A stretch of 64,000 nt of DNA. Source: Pseudomonadota bacterium (GTDB taxonomy: Bacteria; Desulfobacterota; Binatia; UBA9968). Location of the stretch: contig JAJPJQ010000023.1 in assembly GCA_021324155.1 (NCBI GenBank), forward strand, positions 1 through 64,000. Direction: 5' to 3'. Made by a program: the position numbers and the translations under genes. Under the pieces are notes generated by a model that had not been told where the DNA came from, did no database searches, and worked only from the letters and a program-made list of their open reading frames with translations. Positions 26,712-34,920 of the stretch are shown piece after piece. Position 1 is the stretch's first letter; every line of letters begins with the position of its first letter.

Positions 26712-27155
26712 CTATTTCCTCTTCACCGCATCGACGTATCGCAGGCGCAGATCGTAAAGCACATCTTCGACGAGCTGCTGCTCTCCGGCATCGAGATTGC
26801 CGCGGGTTTTTTCCTGAAGGAGGCTGATGATGTCGATCATCTGCTTAGCGACGGGAAGATCGGTCTCCGCCTTGCCCGAAAGCGGATCCGCAATCTCGCC
26901 CAGATGCATCAGCGCCTGCGTGCTGAGACTGATAACGAAAGTGGAGAAGTTGATCTCGGGAATCGCCGCTTCGGCTTCGTCCTTCGATCGCCCCAGAACG
27001 GCTTCCGAGGTCGTCCGGCGCGGCGCGTCCGAGCGCGGCTCGTCGGCCCTTTTCTCTTCGTCCTTGGATGTATCGCGCGCCTCTCCGGTTTCGGAAAAGC
27101 GCCGGCGGTCTTCGACTTTGAAGCCCTTGCTTTGTTTTTCTCCCTCGTCGGCCAT
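26712..27155 (-). CDS. DUF1844 protein
   Basis: A 147-aa protein. The charged, low-complexity N-terminal half (about 1-65) is likely disordered. The DUF1844 domain follows with INFSTFVISLSTQALMHLG and AKQMIDIISLLQEKTRGNL. The function of the family is not known. It is just upstream of degP (12 nt) and downstream of a terminator that separates it from htpX. Confidence 0.85.
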   Translation of the reverse strand: MADEGEKQSKGFKVEDRRRFSETGEARDTSKDEEKRADEPRSDAPRRTTSEAVLGRSKDEAEAAIPEINFSTFVISLSTQALMHLGEIADPLSGKAETDLPVAKQMIDIISLLQEKTRGNLDAGEQQLVEDVLYDLRLRYVDAVKRK

Positions 27156-27178
27156 CGAACCTCCGGAGTTCAGGCAAG

Positions 27179-27203
27179 AAAAAAGCCGGGGCGACCCGGC
27201 CGG
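27179..27203 (-). terminator. Rho-independent terminator after htpX
   Basis: On the minus strand the perfect GC stem GCCGGG/CCCGGC (27200-27185, 4-nt loop) is followed directly by six T residues (27184-27179). It lies 25 nt beyond the htpX stop and separates htpX from the DUF1844-degP unit. Confidence 0.8.
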
Positions 27204-27225
27204 GGATTATTTTTGCTCGCCACGG

Positions 27226-28077
27226 TCAATGCGCCATCGCGCGGAGCCGGGCGATTCTTTCCTCGATCGGCGGGTGTGTGCTGAAAAGATTCGCCAATGA
27301 GCGGCCTGAAAGCGGGTTGACGATGAAAAGATGCGCCGTTTCGGGACGGACATCCATCGGCGCAATTTCATTCGCGCGCGAAAGCTTGCCGAGGGCCGAG
27401 GCGAGGCCGAGCGGACTGCCGATGGTCTTCGCACCGCTCGCATCGGCCTGATACTCGCGCGAGCGCGAGATCGCCATCTGGATCAACATCGCAGCGAGGG
27501 GCGCAACGATAATGGTCACAAGCAGCCCGATCGCGCCGCCTCCCTCGCCTTCGCGGTCGCGGCCGCCGACGCCGCCGAAGATCGCCGCCCAGCGCGCCAT
27601 GTGCGCGAGCATCATGATGACGCCGGCAAGCGCTGCAGCGACGCTGCTGATAAGAATATCTCGATTTTTCACGTGCGATATCTCGTGCGCCAGGACGCCC
27701 TCGAGCTCTTCGCGATTCATCAAGCGAAGAATGCCTTCGGTGGCGGCCACGGCGGCGTGCTCGGGGTTTCTGCCGGTGGCGAAGGCATTCGGTGTCTCGG
27801 TCGGAATGATGTAGACGCGCGGCATCGGCATACCGGCGCGAAGCGCGACGTTATGCACCATGCTATATAGCTCCGGCGCCTCGGCTTCGCTCACTTCCCG
27901 GGCATTGTACATTTTCAAGACGATCTTGTCGGAGAACCAGTAGCTGCCGAAGTTAAGCAGAATGGAGAAAATCAGGGCGATGACCATGCCTTGCGAGCCG
28001 CCTAACATTTGCCCGATAGCGAGGATGAGCCCGGTTAACAGACCCAACAGAAGGACTGTTTTTATCGAATTGGACAT
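27226..28077 (-). CDS. htpX: Membrane zinc metalloprotease HtpX
   Basis: Inner-membrane protein quality-control protease (M48), 283 aa. Membrane segments lie at about 6-25, 29-47 and two more in 145-205; the HEISH zinc motif is at 131-135, facing the cytoplasm. The C-terminal [17 protein letters not shown] is typical of the family. I start at [10 protein letters not shown] (28077), since the upstream codons of the open frame are not family-like. Heat- and envelope-stress control is known for homologues; no such operator is evident here. Confidence 0.96.
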   Translation of the reverse strand: MSNSIKTVLLLGLLTGLILAIGQMLGGSQGMVIALIFSILLNFGSYWFSDKIVLKMYNAREVSEAEAPELYSMVHNVALRAGMPMPRVYIIPTETPNAFATGRNPEHAAVAATEGILRLMNREELEGVLAHEISHVKNRDILISSVAAALAGVIMMLAHMARWAAIFGGVGGRDREGEGGGAIGLLVTIIVAPLAAMLIQMAISRSREYQADASGAKTIGSPLGLASALGKLSRANEIAPMDVRPETAHLFIVNPLSGRSLANLFSTHPPIEERIARLRAMAH

Positions 28078-28137
28078 TTTCGCTCTCTTAAAAATGACTC
28101 TCCGGTGATTGAACTTTAATGCCACCCTACCCCCTTG

Positions 28138-29133
28138 TCAAGGAGAGTCAAAAGCCGGTTTTTCAAGCAGAATTCGTTCTACGGCGGCAATGACGCCCGC
28201 AGGCCGCAACGTGGTCAGGCACTTGCGATGCGGGCAGCTCTTCATGGCCGGATGCTCGCATGGTGAGCATCCGACCTGTAGGGTTATGACCTCGACACCC
28301 TTGCCGCGCGGCGCCCATTCGGCAGGATCGGTCGGGCCGAAGAGCGCGATCGTTTTGACGCCGACAGCCGCGGCGATATGCGTCACGCCGCTGTCGTTTC
28401 CGAGATAGACATCCGCCATCGATAACAACGCGGCGAGTTGCCCGAGGGTCAGGCCGCGGGCGACCGCCGCATGCGGCCTCCAGAAGGCATGTTCGCCCTC
28501 TTCCGCCGGGCCCAGGACTACCGCTGCTTTACCACCAGGAGACCGCCGCCAATATTGTATAACCTCGCGATAATCATCGCGCGGCCAATTTTTTTCTTGC
28601 GCGCCGCTGCCGGGTGCGATGGCGAGCAATCTTGCGCCTTCTAGGCCGTTTGCGCGAAGCCACGCGCGCGCCCACTCGACGCTTTCGCGCGTGAGCGCAA
28701 TCGTCGGATGGCCGCCCGGCGGCGCGCCGACGCATTCGAGATAGTAGTCGATAATATGCGTCCGCGCCCCGGCGGGGCGGAACGGAAAGAGCCGCCCACG
28801 CGATCCCGCGGCGCACGCGAAATTTTCTCGGAACACCGCGTCGCCGCTGCCCGACCAGGAGTATACGATTTCGAATTTCCCGAAGAACGCTTCCGCCTCG
28901 CGCAAGTCCGCGCCGGCGACGAACAGTCGGCCGAGCTCGCGCCGCTCGATGCTCTGCGCATGGATGTTCGCCGGCACGAGCGCGCCGTATTCCGCGCGCG
29001 CATAGAGATCGACGACGCGCCCGCGCGCGACCGCGTGCAGCGCCGGAAGAAAGCACACGAAATCCCCCAGCGCACCGGGAAAAATAACCAGCGCCTTCGC
29101 GCCCGTACGCGCGCTATTTAATTGACTTTCCAC
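28138..29133 (-). CDS. Glycosyltransferase family 9 (heptosyltransferase-like)
   Basis: About 331 aa, GT-B fold, probably transferring heptose or a related sugar to lipopolysaccharide core. N-terminal ALVIFPGALGDFVCFLPAL resembles the heptosyltransferase start; the C-terminal nucleotide-sugar site includes YLGNDSGVTHIAAAVGVKTIALFGPT. No ATG fits near the domain start, so I choose GTG 29133; the longer open frame runs under cysK and is rejected. A C-terminal Cys-rich patch (QVGCSPCEH, KSCPHRKC) is common in this family. Divergent from cysK. Confidence 0.85.
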   Translation of the reverse strand: MESQLNSARTGAKALVIFPGALGDFVCFLPALHAVARGRVVDLYARAEYGALVPANIHAQSIERRELGRLFVAGADLREAEAFFGKFEIVYSWSGSGDAVFRENFACAAGSRGRLFPFRPAGARTHIIDYYLECVGAPPGGHPTIALTRESVEWARAWLRANGLEGARLLAIAPGSGAQEKNWPRDDYREVIQYWRRSPGGKAAVVLGPAEEGEHAFWRPHAAVARGLTLGQLAALLSMADVYLGNDSGVTHIAAAVGVKTIALFGPTDPAEWAPRGKGVEVITLQVGCSPCEHPAMKSCPHRKCLTTLRPAGVIAAVERILLEKPAFDSP

Positions 29134-29200
29134 CGGCTGAAATATAGCATAGAGACGAATCGATGCGACTGCTCCCGACACTCTTCCGAAGGCGCGAGCC

Positions 29201-30126
<926 letters not shown>

Positions 30127-30151
<25 letters not shown>

Positions 30152-30936
30152 CCGAGATCGTCGCGGCCGCGGATAACCTTCTCGTAGCTTTCTCCGGCGG
30201 CGTCGATTCGACCTTTTTATTAAAGGTCGCGCATCAGACGCTCGGCGAGCGCGCCGTCGGGCTTACCGCCGCGTCGCCGACCGCTCCGCCGGGAGAGCTC
30301 GAAGCCGCCGCCGAGCTCGCGCGCCTGATCGGCTGCCGCCACATCGTGATTGACTCTCACGAACTGGAGAATCCTTCGTTCACCGAGAATCCCGTCAACC
30401 GCTGCTTCTTCTGCAAGGACGAACTTTACCGCATCTGCCGCGAGCAGGCGGCGAAGCTCGGATTCTCGACCATCGCCGACGGCACCAACCTCGACGATCT
30501 CAAGGACCACCGGCCCGGCCTCAAGGCGGCGAAAGAGCAGCGCATCCGCCATCCGCTCGTCGAAGCCGACATGACGAAGGACGACATCCGCCGTCTCAGC
30601 CGCGATTTCAATCTGCCCACCTGGGACAAGCCCGCGATCGCCTGCCTCACGTCACGCTTTCCCTACGGCGTCGAGATCAACCTCGAGCGCCTGGGCAAAA
30701 TCGCCGCGTGCGAGAAGACGCTGAAGGAATTGGGCTTCCGCGAGTTCCGCGTGCGCTATCACGAAGACCTCGTCCGCATCGAAGCCGGCGCGAAAGAAAT
30801 CGACCGTTTGCTCGACCCCGCCGTCCGCGAAACCATCGTCACCCGCTTCAAGGAGATCGGCTTCACCTACGTAAGCGTCGACCTCGAAGGCTACCGCACG
30901 GGCAGCATGAACGAAGCGATCAAGAAGACGGGATAG
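30127..30936 (+). CDS. larE: ATP-dependent sacrificial sulfur transferase LarE
   Basis: PP-loop enzyme that sulfurates the pyridinium dicarboxylate precursor of the nickel-pincer cofactor of lactate racemase-type enzymes. 269 aa from GTG 30127. The PP-loop SGGVDS is at 23-28, the CFFC pair at 93-96, and Cys173 in [13 protein letters not shown] aligns with the sacrificed Cys176 of Lactobacillus LarE. No larA, larB or larC lies in the window. The last 39 nt recur downstream at 31982-32020, and a longer divergent copy lies at 38604-38659. Confidence 0.93.
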
Positions 30937-31005
30937 AGGCGCGTAGCTTAATCAAGCAACAAGACCTGTCCCGTGAGCCGCAGTGTCCTAATTGCTGAAA
31001 CGCAA

Positions 31006-31175
31006 ATGGCTTCACGAACCGCTCAGAGGATTTGCAACGCACTTTGCTTCCTTGCCGTCGGTAATTTTCTGGCTTTCGCCATCGCTACAGCCGACTGCAC
31101 GCCCTCAGCCTTTTCGTCACATATCCATTGGCTATGTTCGCGGCTTTTTTGATTTGCCGCATGAAGTCAAGATGA
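31006..31175 (+). pseudogene. Decayed small membrane-protein gene (copy A)
   Basis: Starts ATG 31006 with MASRTAQRICNAL then a hydrophobic AVGNFLAFAIA, and resumes in another frame with YSRLHALSLFVTYPLAMF, ending at TGA 31173-31175. Compared with copy B (33227-33512) about 115 nt of the middle is missing, which breaks the frame. The stop overlaps the ATG at 31172 of the next gene as ATGA, so the ancestral pair was probably translationally coupled. The function of the family is unknown; two membrane helices are implied. Confidence 0.65.
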
Positions 31176-31953
31176 AGGCCTGGAGATTGGCTGTCCTGTT
31201 GGCGGTGCTCGCGGTTACGGGTATCGCCCTGCGTGAAGCGCGCGCGGATCGTACCGGCTACGCAAGTATTGTCGATCTGCGCGCCGACGGCGATACCTTC
31301 ATCGTGAAGCATCACCATGACTGGTCTGAGGCAACCAGAGCCAGCCGCTACAAGATGATCGCAACGCACCAAGATCCGTTCCGTGCCGACAACGACTACG
31401 CCTACGTCGCCTGGTACTCGCGCGGCGACGGCCGGCGTCTTCGGCAGATGCCCAGTCCTGCTCTCACATGGCTTGGCGTATCGCCCGACTCGCGCTATGT
31501 GATCGGTCTGTCGAATGTCAAGCACGACAATCCCTATCAACTCGTCGTCTACAATCGAGCGGACGAGCTTTTGCTCAAGCGCCATATCGGCTCCCAGGTT
31601 GCATGTTTGACGCCCGAGAAATACCGGGAGCTGCGTCATGCGCATCCGCGGCAGTTTGAACTTCTGAACGAAAGTATTTGGACAAAAGACGGGGTCGTGT
31701 ACGTCGACTTTATGACCATGGATATGCCCACCCGTCTTGGTCAGCTGTGGGCACGCTTTATTCTTTTGTGTGCCATTCTCCCTTCTCTCCGAATTTTTCC
31801 GAGTCGGTCTCAAACTGGGTGTATTGGTACGACGAGAAATCCCCCGCGCCGGTGGTGGTTGAGAATGCGGGACAGCCGGTGGCGATTCGCCTTAAGGACC
31901 CCAAGGGTATCGAGTTCACCATGCCGTTTAAGCTTGAACAACCCGGTCAGTAA
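31172..31953 (+). pseudogene. Frameshifted gene for a secreted protein of unknown function
   Basis: Begins MKAWRLAVLLAVLAVTG, a good signal peptide ending near REARA, followed by a soluble region with TWLGVSPDSRYVIGLSN. Near 31750-31765 the coding frame changes: it reads to RLGQLWARF in the first frame and continues as SFVCHSPFSPNF and SNWVYWYDEKSPAPVV in another, ending PFKLEQPGQ at 31953. The net shift is -1 (or +2). No canonical slippery heptamer is present, so a mutation or sequencing error is more likely than programmed frameshifting. I do not recognise the family. Confidence 0.65.
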
Positions 31954-31981
31954 GTAGCCGAAGGCGACGCGAACGAGATCG

Positions 31982-32020
31982 ACCGGCAGCATGAACGAGG
32001 CGATCAAGAAGACGGGGTAA
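31982..32020 (+). repeat. Second copy of the larE 3' end
   Basis: This 39-nt stretch matches 30898-30936 at about 35 or 36 positions, including the core GGCAGCATGAACGA and CGATCAAGAAGACGGG, and encodes [10 protein letters not shown] followed by a stop. It lies downstream of the frameshifted secreted-protein gene and so, with larE itself, brackets the 30937-31981 cargo as direct repeats. Confidence 0.75.
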
Positions 32021-32068
32021 TTAACACCGCGCCTTCGCAGTTTCATCCTGAAACTTCCCGGCCTAGCT

Positions 32069-33037
32069 TCAGAGATCGCTCGCGTCGTAGCGCACTTTTT
32101 CTAATTGCAGCGCGAGCGCTTCGATCTGCTCCTGCCAATAGCGCTCGGTGCCGTAATCGGGAAACGCGGCTTTGAAAGCGCTGTCCTCCCAGCGGCGCGC
32201 GACCCACGCGGAAAAGTGAATCATACGCAGCGCCCGCAGCGGCTCGATGAGCTGCATCGTCGTCGCGTCGAAATCCCTGATCTCTTCGTAGGCCTCGAGC
32301 AGGATGCGCCTTTGCTCTTTCCCGTAGTCGTCGTCCGCGCCCGTGAGCATCCAGATGTCCTGGACGGGAGGCGCGTAGAGCATGTCGTCGAAATCGATGA
32401 AGTACGGTTCGTCTCTATTCCACAAAATATTTCCCGAATGACAGTCGCCGTGAAGCAGAATGTACTGGACGCCCGCAAAACGCGGCGTCACGGCGTCGCA
32501 AAGCTGCGTGACGATCGTCTCGAATCGGCTCGCGAGCTCCATCGGAATGAAGTTGCCGTCTTTGAGAAACTTCAAAGGCTCCCGCCCGTACGTTTCCGGA
32601 TCGAGCCGCAGCCGCGGGGCGTCTTTGACCGCCGCTCCGACAGTATGCAGACGGGCCATGAATCTTCCCAGGCGCGTGAGCTGTTCCGCCGTCAGCTCCG
32701 GCTCGAGCCGCCCCGGGCGCTTCGGGAAGATGGTGAACATCACTTCGTTGATCGTGAAAATAGTTTGTCCGTTGCCGTCGCTCAGCGGGGCGACGACGGG
32801 AATCTCGCTTTCTTCGAGGGCCTTCAGAAAATCGTGCTCGGCCTGAATCGCGGCGCGGCTCCAGCGGCCGGGGCGGTAAAATTTGACGACGACGTGCGGG
32901 CCTTCTTCCATCTCGATGTCGTACACGCGGTTTTCCAGCGCGTTGAGCGCGTAGAAGCGGCCCGTGCAGCGCCCGCCCAATGTCTCGGCGGCGGCGAAAA
33001 TCACCTCCGGAAGAATCTCAAGGAAATTGTCCGGCAT
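32069..33037 (-). CDS. srkA: Stress-response serine/threonine kinase SrkA (RdoA/YihE-like)
   Basis: A 322-aa aminoglycoside-phosphotransferase-fold kinase. Visible are ENRVYDIEMEEGPHVVVKFY (nucleotide-binding lobe), the catalytic loop LLHGDCHSGNILW and the metal site FIDFDDM. The E. coli relative is a cytoplasmic kinase protecting against stress-induced death. High GC and codon use match the host, unlike the island to its right. It is flanked by repeat debris on both sides. The 7-bp inverted repeat GCCCGCC/GGCGGGC at 33059-33081 lies in its upstream region. Confidence 0.9.
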   Translation of the reverse strand: MPDNFLEILPEVIFAAAETLGGRCTGRFYALNALENRVYDIEMEEGPHVVVKFYRPGRWSRAAIQAEHDFLKALEESEIPVVAPLSDGNGQTIFTINEVMFTIFPKRPGRLEPELTAEQLTRLGRFMARLHTVGAAVKDAPRLRLDPETYGREPLKFLKDGNFIPMELASRFETIVTQLCDAVTPRFAGVQYILLHGDCHSGNILWNRDEPYFIDFDDMLYAPPVQDIWMLTGADDDYGKEQRRILLEAYEEIRDFDATTMQLIEPLRALRMIHFSAWVARRWEDSAFKAAFPDYGTERYWQEQIEALALQLEKVRYDASDL

Positions 33038-33168
33038 AGCTGCATCCTAGAGGAGCGCGCCCGCCTTAACAAACGGCGGGCCATGCATCCGGGACATGCT
33101 CGCGGGATGACGCAAAAACGGGGAAATGGTATTCTGGCGGAAGTTAAGAGGCTCTTATGGCGAAAAGC

Positions 33169-33206
33169 GTCGGCTTTCAAAATGTCAAGATTCAAGAGCC
33201 GACCCC
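33169..33206. repeat. REP-like hairpin, left side of the defence island
   Basis: Arms GTCGGCTTT (33169-33177) and AGAGCCGAC (33195-33203) pair with one mismatch. Read on the minus strand, 33206-33184 matches the right-hand element at 38340-38362 at about 20 of 23 positions, sharing TCTTGAAT and TTGACATTT. The element lies in opposite orientation to the right-hand copy. Elements of this look are often associated with REP-associated tyrosine transposases; no such gene is in the window. Confidence 0.6.
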
Positions 33207-33226
33207 GTGAGTCACCTATCAGATGC

Positions 33227-33512
33227 AAATAGCTCCTCGAACATTACAGAGGATTTGCAACGCAGTCTTGTTGCTTGCCGTCGTTAATTTCTGGCTTTCG
33301 CTATCATTTCCTCAATCCATGGAGGCGATGCGCTTACCGGGAAGATAGAGGACGGGCATCATTCTCTAAGGTACCGCGGCCAATATACCGAGGTCTCGGC
33401 GGCAGTTTTTCAGTACAGCCGACTCCACGCGCTCAGCCTTTTCATAACGTTTCCTCTGGGGATATTCGCGGCTTTTTTGATTTATCGGACGAGGTCAAGA
33501 TCCAAGACCTGA
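33227..33512 (+). pseudogene. Decayed small membrane-protein gene (copy B)
   Basis: Homologue of copy A. The initiation codon is ATA (33227 region, reading IAPRTLQRICNAVLLLAVV), and a one-base loss near 33290 relative to copy A shifts the frame. The remainder reads clearly from 33321 as GGDALTGKIEDGHHSLRYRG, QYTEVSAAVFQYSRLHALSL, then a membrane segment FITFPLGIFAAFLIY, to TGA at 33510-33512. The ancestral protein was about 95 aa with two membrane helices around a polar GKIEDGHH loop. The rest of the 33038-33759 stretch holds repeats and one doubtful small frame. Confidence 0.65.
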
Positions 33513-33700
33513 GCTGACCTCAATTGGCTGAGAAGGTTGTCGGGAATAGGAAGTCTGACCCCGGGACTCCACTTTACTCCATTCAGGCCAGCGACAACGG
33601 CTACGGCGATTACGACAACAAGGATAACCAGCAAAAGCCACGCTGGCCCCAGATAAACAATGTGCCGCCTAGAACCCTTGTATTGCAAGTATGTTTTCAT
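33482..33700 (-). CDS. Possible small single-pass membrane protein
   Basis: A 72-codon frame from ATG 33700 (AAAGGA about 8 nt upstream) with a charged start MKTYLQYKGSRR and one strong membrane helix, VYLGPAWLLLVILVVVIAVA. Its 3' third runs antisense through the repeat element at 33490-33562, so the original C-terminus may have been replaced. I do not recognise the family. It could be a real small gene cut by the element or a chance frame. Confidence 0.35.
   Translation of the reverse strand: MKTYLQYKGSRRHIVYLGPAWLLLVILVVVIAVAVVAGLNGVKWSPGVRLPIPDNLLSQLRSAQVLDLDLVR
33490..33562 (-). repeat. Left inverted repeat of the defence island
   Basis: Read on the minus strand it begins GGGGTCAGACTTCCTATTCC and later contains TCAGGTCTTGGATCTTGAC. 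The plus-strand stretch 38283-38366 begins GGGATCAGGTTTTCTATTCT and later contains TCAGGTCTTGAATTTTGAC. The first blocks match at 26 of 33 positions, all seven differences being transitions; the second blocks match at 17 of 19. The two copies therefore form a divergent inverted pair around the low-GC genes. Confidence 0.7.
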
Positions 33701-33759
33701 TTTAGCCATCCTTTCTAAAAATTGTCCCAAACTGTAGACGTATCCTAGGTTTCGTAAAG

Positions 33760-34749
33760 ATGTCGAAACGAAAGCAAGATACTGTTGTGAAGTCAGGGGC
33801 TTACAAGGATCCGTCGCGGGCTTCCCCGGCAACGAGGGCCGAGTCTCGATCAAGAAATCTCGATGAAGAATTAGAGTGGTGGGGTAACGCTTCGGTTTGG
33901 TCAAGTGTTTCGACATCGAGAACCCTGAAGGAGAAGGATGCTCTGCCAGTAAATAGTAAAGGCCCCAGGATTTCGTGGTTCACGAATTGGAAGCGAGACT
34001 TTTTATTAGGTGACGACGAGAAAGGGCATTTTGGAGCCTTTCCAGCTCTCGAAAAGCTCCACAAAAAAACCGTTTCCCTAGTTCCAATTCTCAGTGAGAT
34101 AGCCCAAACACGGGTGCTTCTCGAACCCTCAAAGGCACTCCGGCGCTCAATGGCATCCCGAAACGAGCGATGGGGTGATGCAGAAAAGTTGAGAAATGGC
34201 ACCGCCGAAGAAAGATGGCAGGTGCTTAACAAGTGGGCACCTATCCTGAGACATCACACCCCATCGGTCAAGATTACGATCGTGCAGAGCTGCAATAACG
34301 AATCAGAAAAGTTCGCTATTATTCAACGGTGGGATGTCACTCAAAAAAAATACAAACCTGATTTAGTTCTGCCCCCTAGAACTCGGCGTATCAAATATAT
34401 TCAGGCCAAGGCATATCCAGATCAACAGATTCTTAAGCAAATAGGTCAAGTCGATCCCGATCCAGAGGTTTTAGAATGGGTTGCAAAACGGTTGCTACAA
34501 ATAGGTGCAGCAAAAACGCACAGACCTTTAGAGTTTGAAATCTATAACTGCGCACTAAAAATTACCGAGTTAATCAAAAAGCAAATTGGTACTCCGTGCA
34601 ATCGAGAAACCGGCGAGTTACTACACGCTGCGTTTCCTGAATACTTTAGCCCGAAGGGCGATATTGCTAACGTGACAATGAAATTGATCCAAAGAGCAAG
34701 GGTTTGGAAGAGAACTTTTCAACGTGCTAGGAAATCTCGTAAAAGTTGA
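33760..34749 (+). CDS. Unrecognised 329-aa protein upstream of the Gabija-like pair
   Basis: I do not recognise this family. The N-terminus is charged and Ser/Arg-rich (about 1-40), then Trp-rich (ELEWWGNASVW, RISWFTNWKRDF). The C-terminal half is basic with RTRRIKYIQAKAYPDQQI and ends in Arg/Lys clusters (RARVWKRTFQRARKSRKS), suggesting nucleic-acid contact (inference). There are no membrane segments and no Walker motifs. GC and codon use are low, as in the two following genes. It ends 171 nt before the OLD gene and could be an accessory component or an independent passenger. Confidence 0.7.
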   Translation: MSKRKQDTVVKSGAYKDPSRASPATRAESRSRNLDEELEWWGNASVWSSVSTSRTLKEKDALPVNSKGPRISWFTNWKRDFLLGDDEKGHFGAFPALEKLHKKTVSLVPILSEIAQTRVLLEPSKALRRSMASRNERWGDAEKLRNGTAEERWQVLNKWAPILRHHTPSVKITIVQSCNNESEKFAIIQRWDVTQKKYKPDLVLPPRTRRIKYIQAKAYPDQQILKQIGQVDPDPEVLEWVAKRLLQIGAAKTHRPLEFEIYNCALKITELIKKQIGTPCNRETGELLHAAFPEYFSPKGDIANVTMKLIQRARVWKRTFQRARKSRKS

Positions 34750-34892
34750 CGTTCCATGACCTTTAAGCCGGATCCAACATCCTGCCTACTATTCCTTTAC
34801 TTCTAACAGCAAGCAACGCGAAACCCACATAAGTATCTTCTGATCTTGGACTTCTCCTTGAAGTCGAAAATGTGCTAAATTCGCGCCGCTCC

Positions 34893-34912
34893 ATACAAGG
34901 AGATACAAGGAG
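34893..34912 (+). promoter_or_regulatory. Tandemly duplicated Shine-Dalgarno of the OLD gene
   Basis: The 10-nt word ATACAAGGAG occurs twice in a row. The second copy places AAGGAG 8 nt before GTG 34921 and 5 nt before TTG 34918. The region 34750-34892 upstream has no gene; a weak extended -10 (TGCTAAATT, about 34873) is the only promoter-like signal I see. Confidence 0.5.
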
Positions 34913-34920
34913 AGGCATTG

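Noticed and set aside
30992-31171. N-terminal extension of the secreted-protein frame upstream of 31172
   Set aside because: The codons overlap the decayed membrane-protein gene in another frame, and the signal peptide begins at 31172.
31740-31770. Programmed -1 frameshift site in the secreted-protein gene
   Set aside because: No X-XXY-YYZ slippery heptamer and no following stem-loop; mutation or sequence error is simpler.
33059-33081. GCCCGCC/GGCGGGC inverted repeat upstream of srkA as terminator
   Set aside because: No T-run on either side; it lies in the srkA leader rather than at a gene end.
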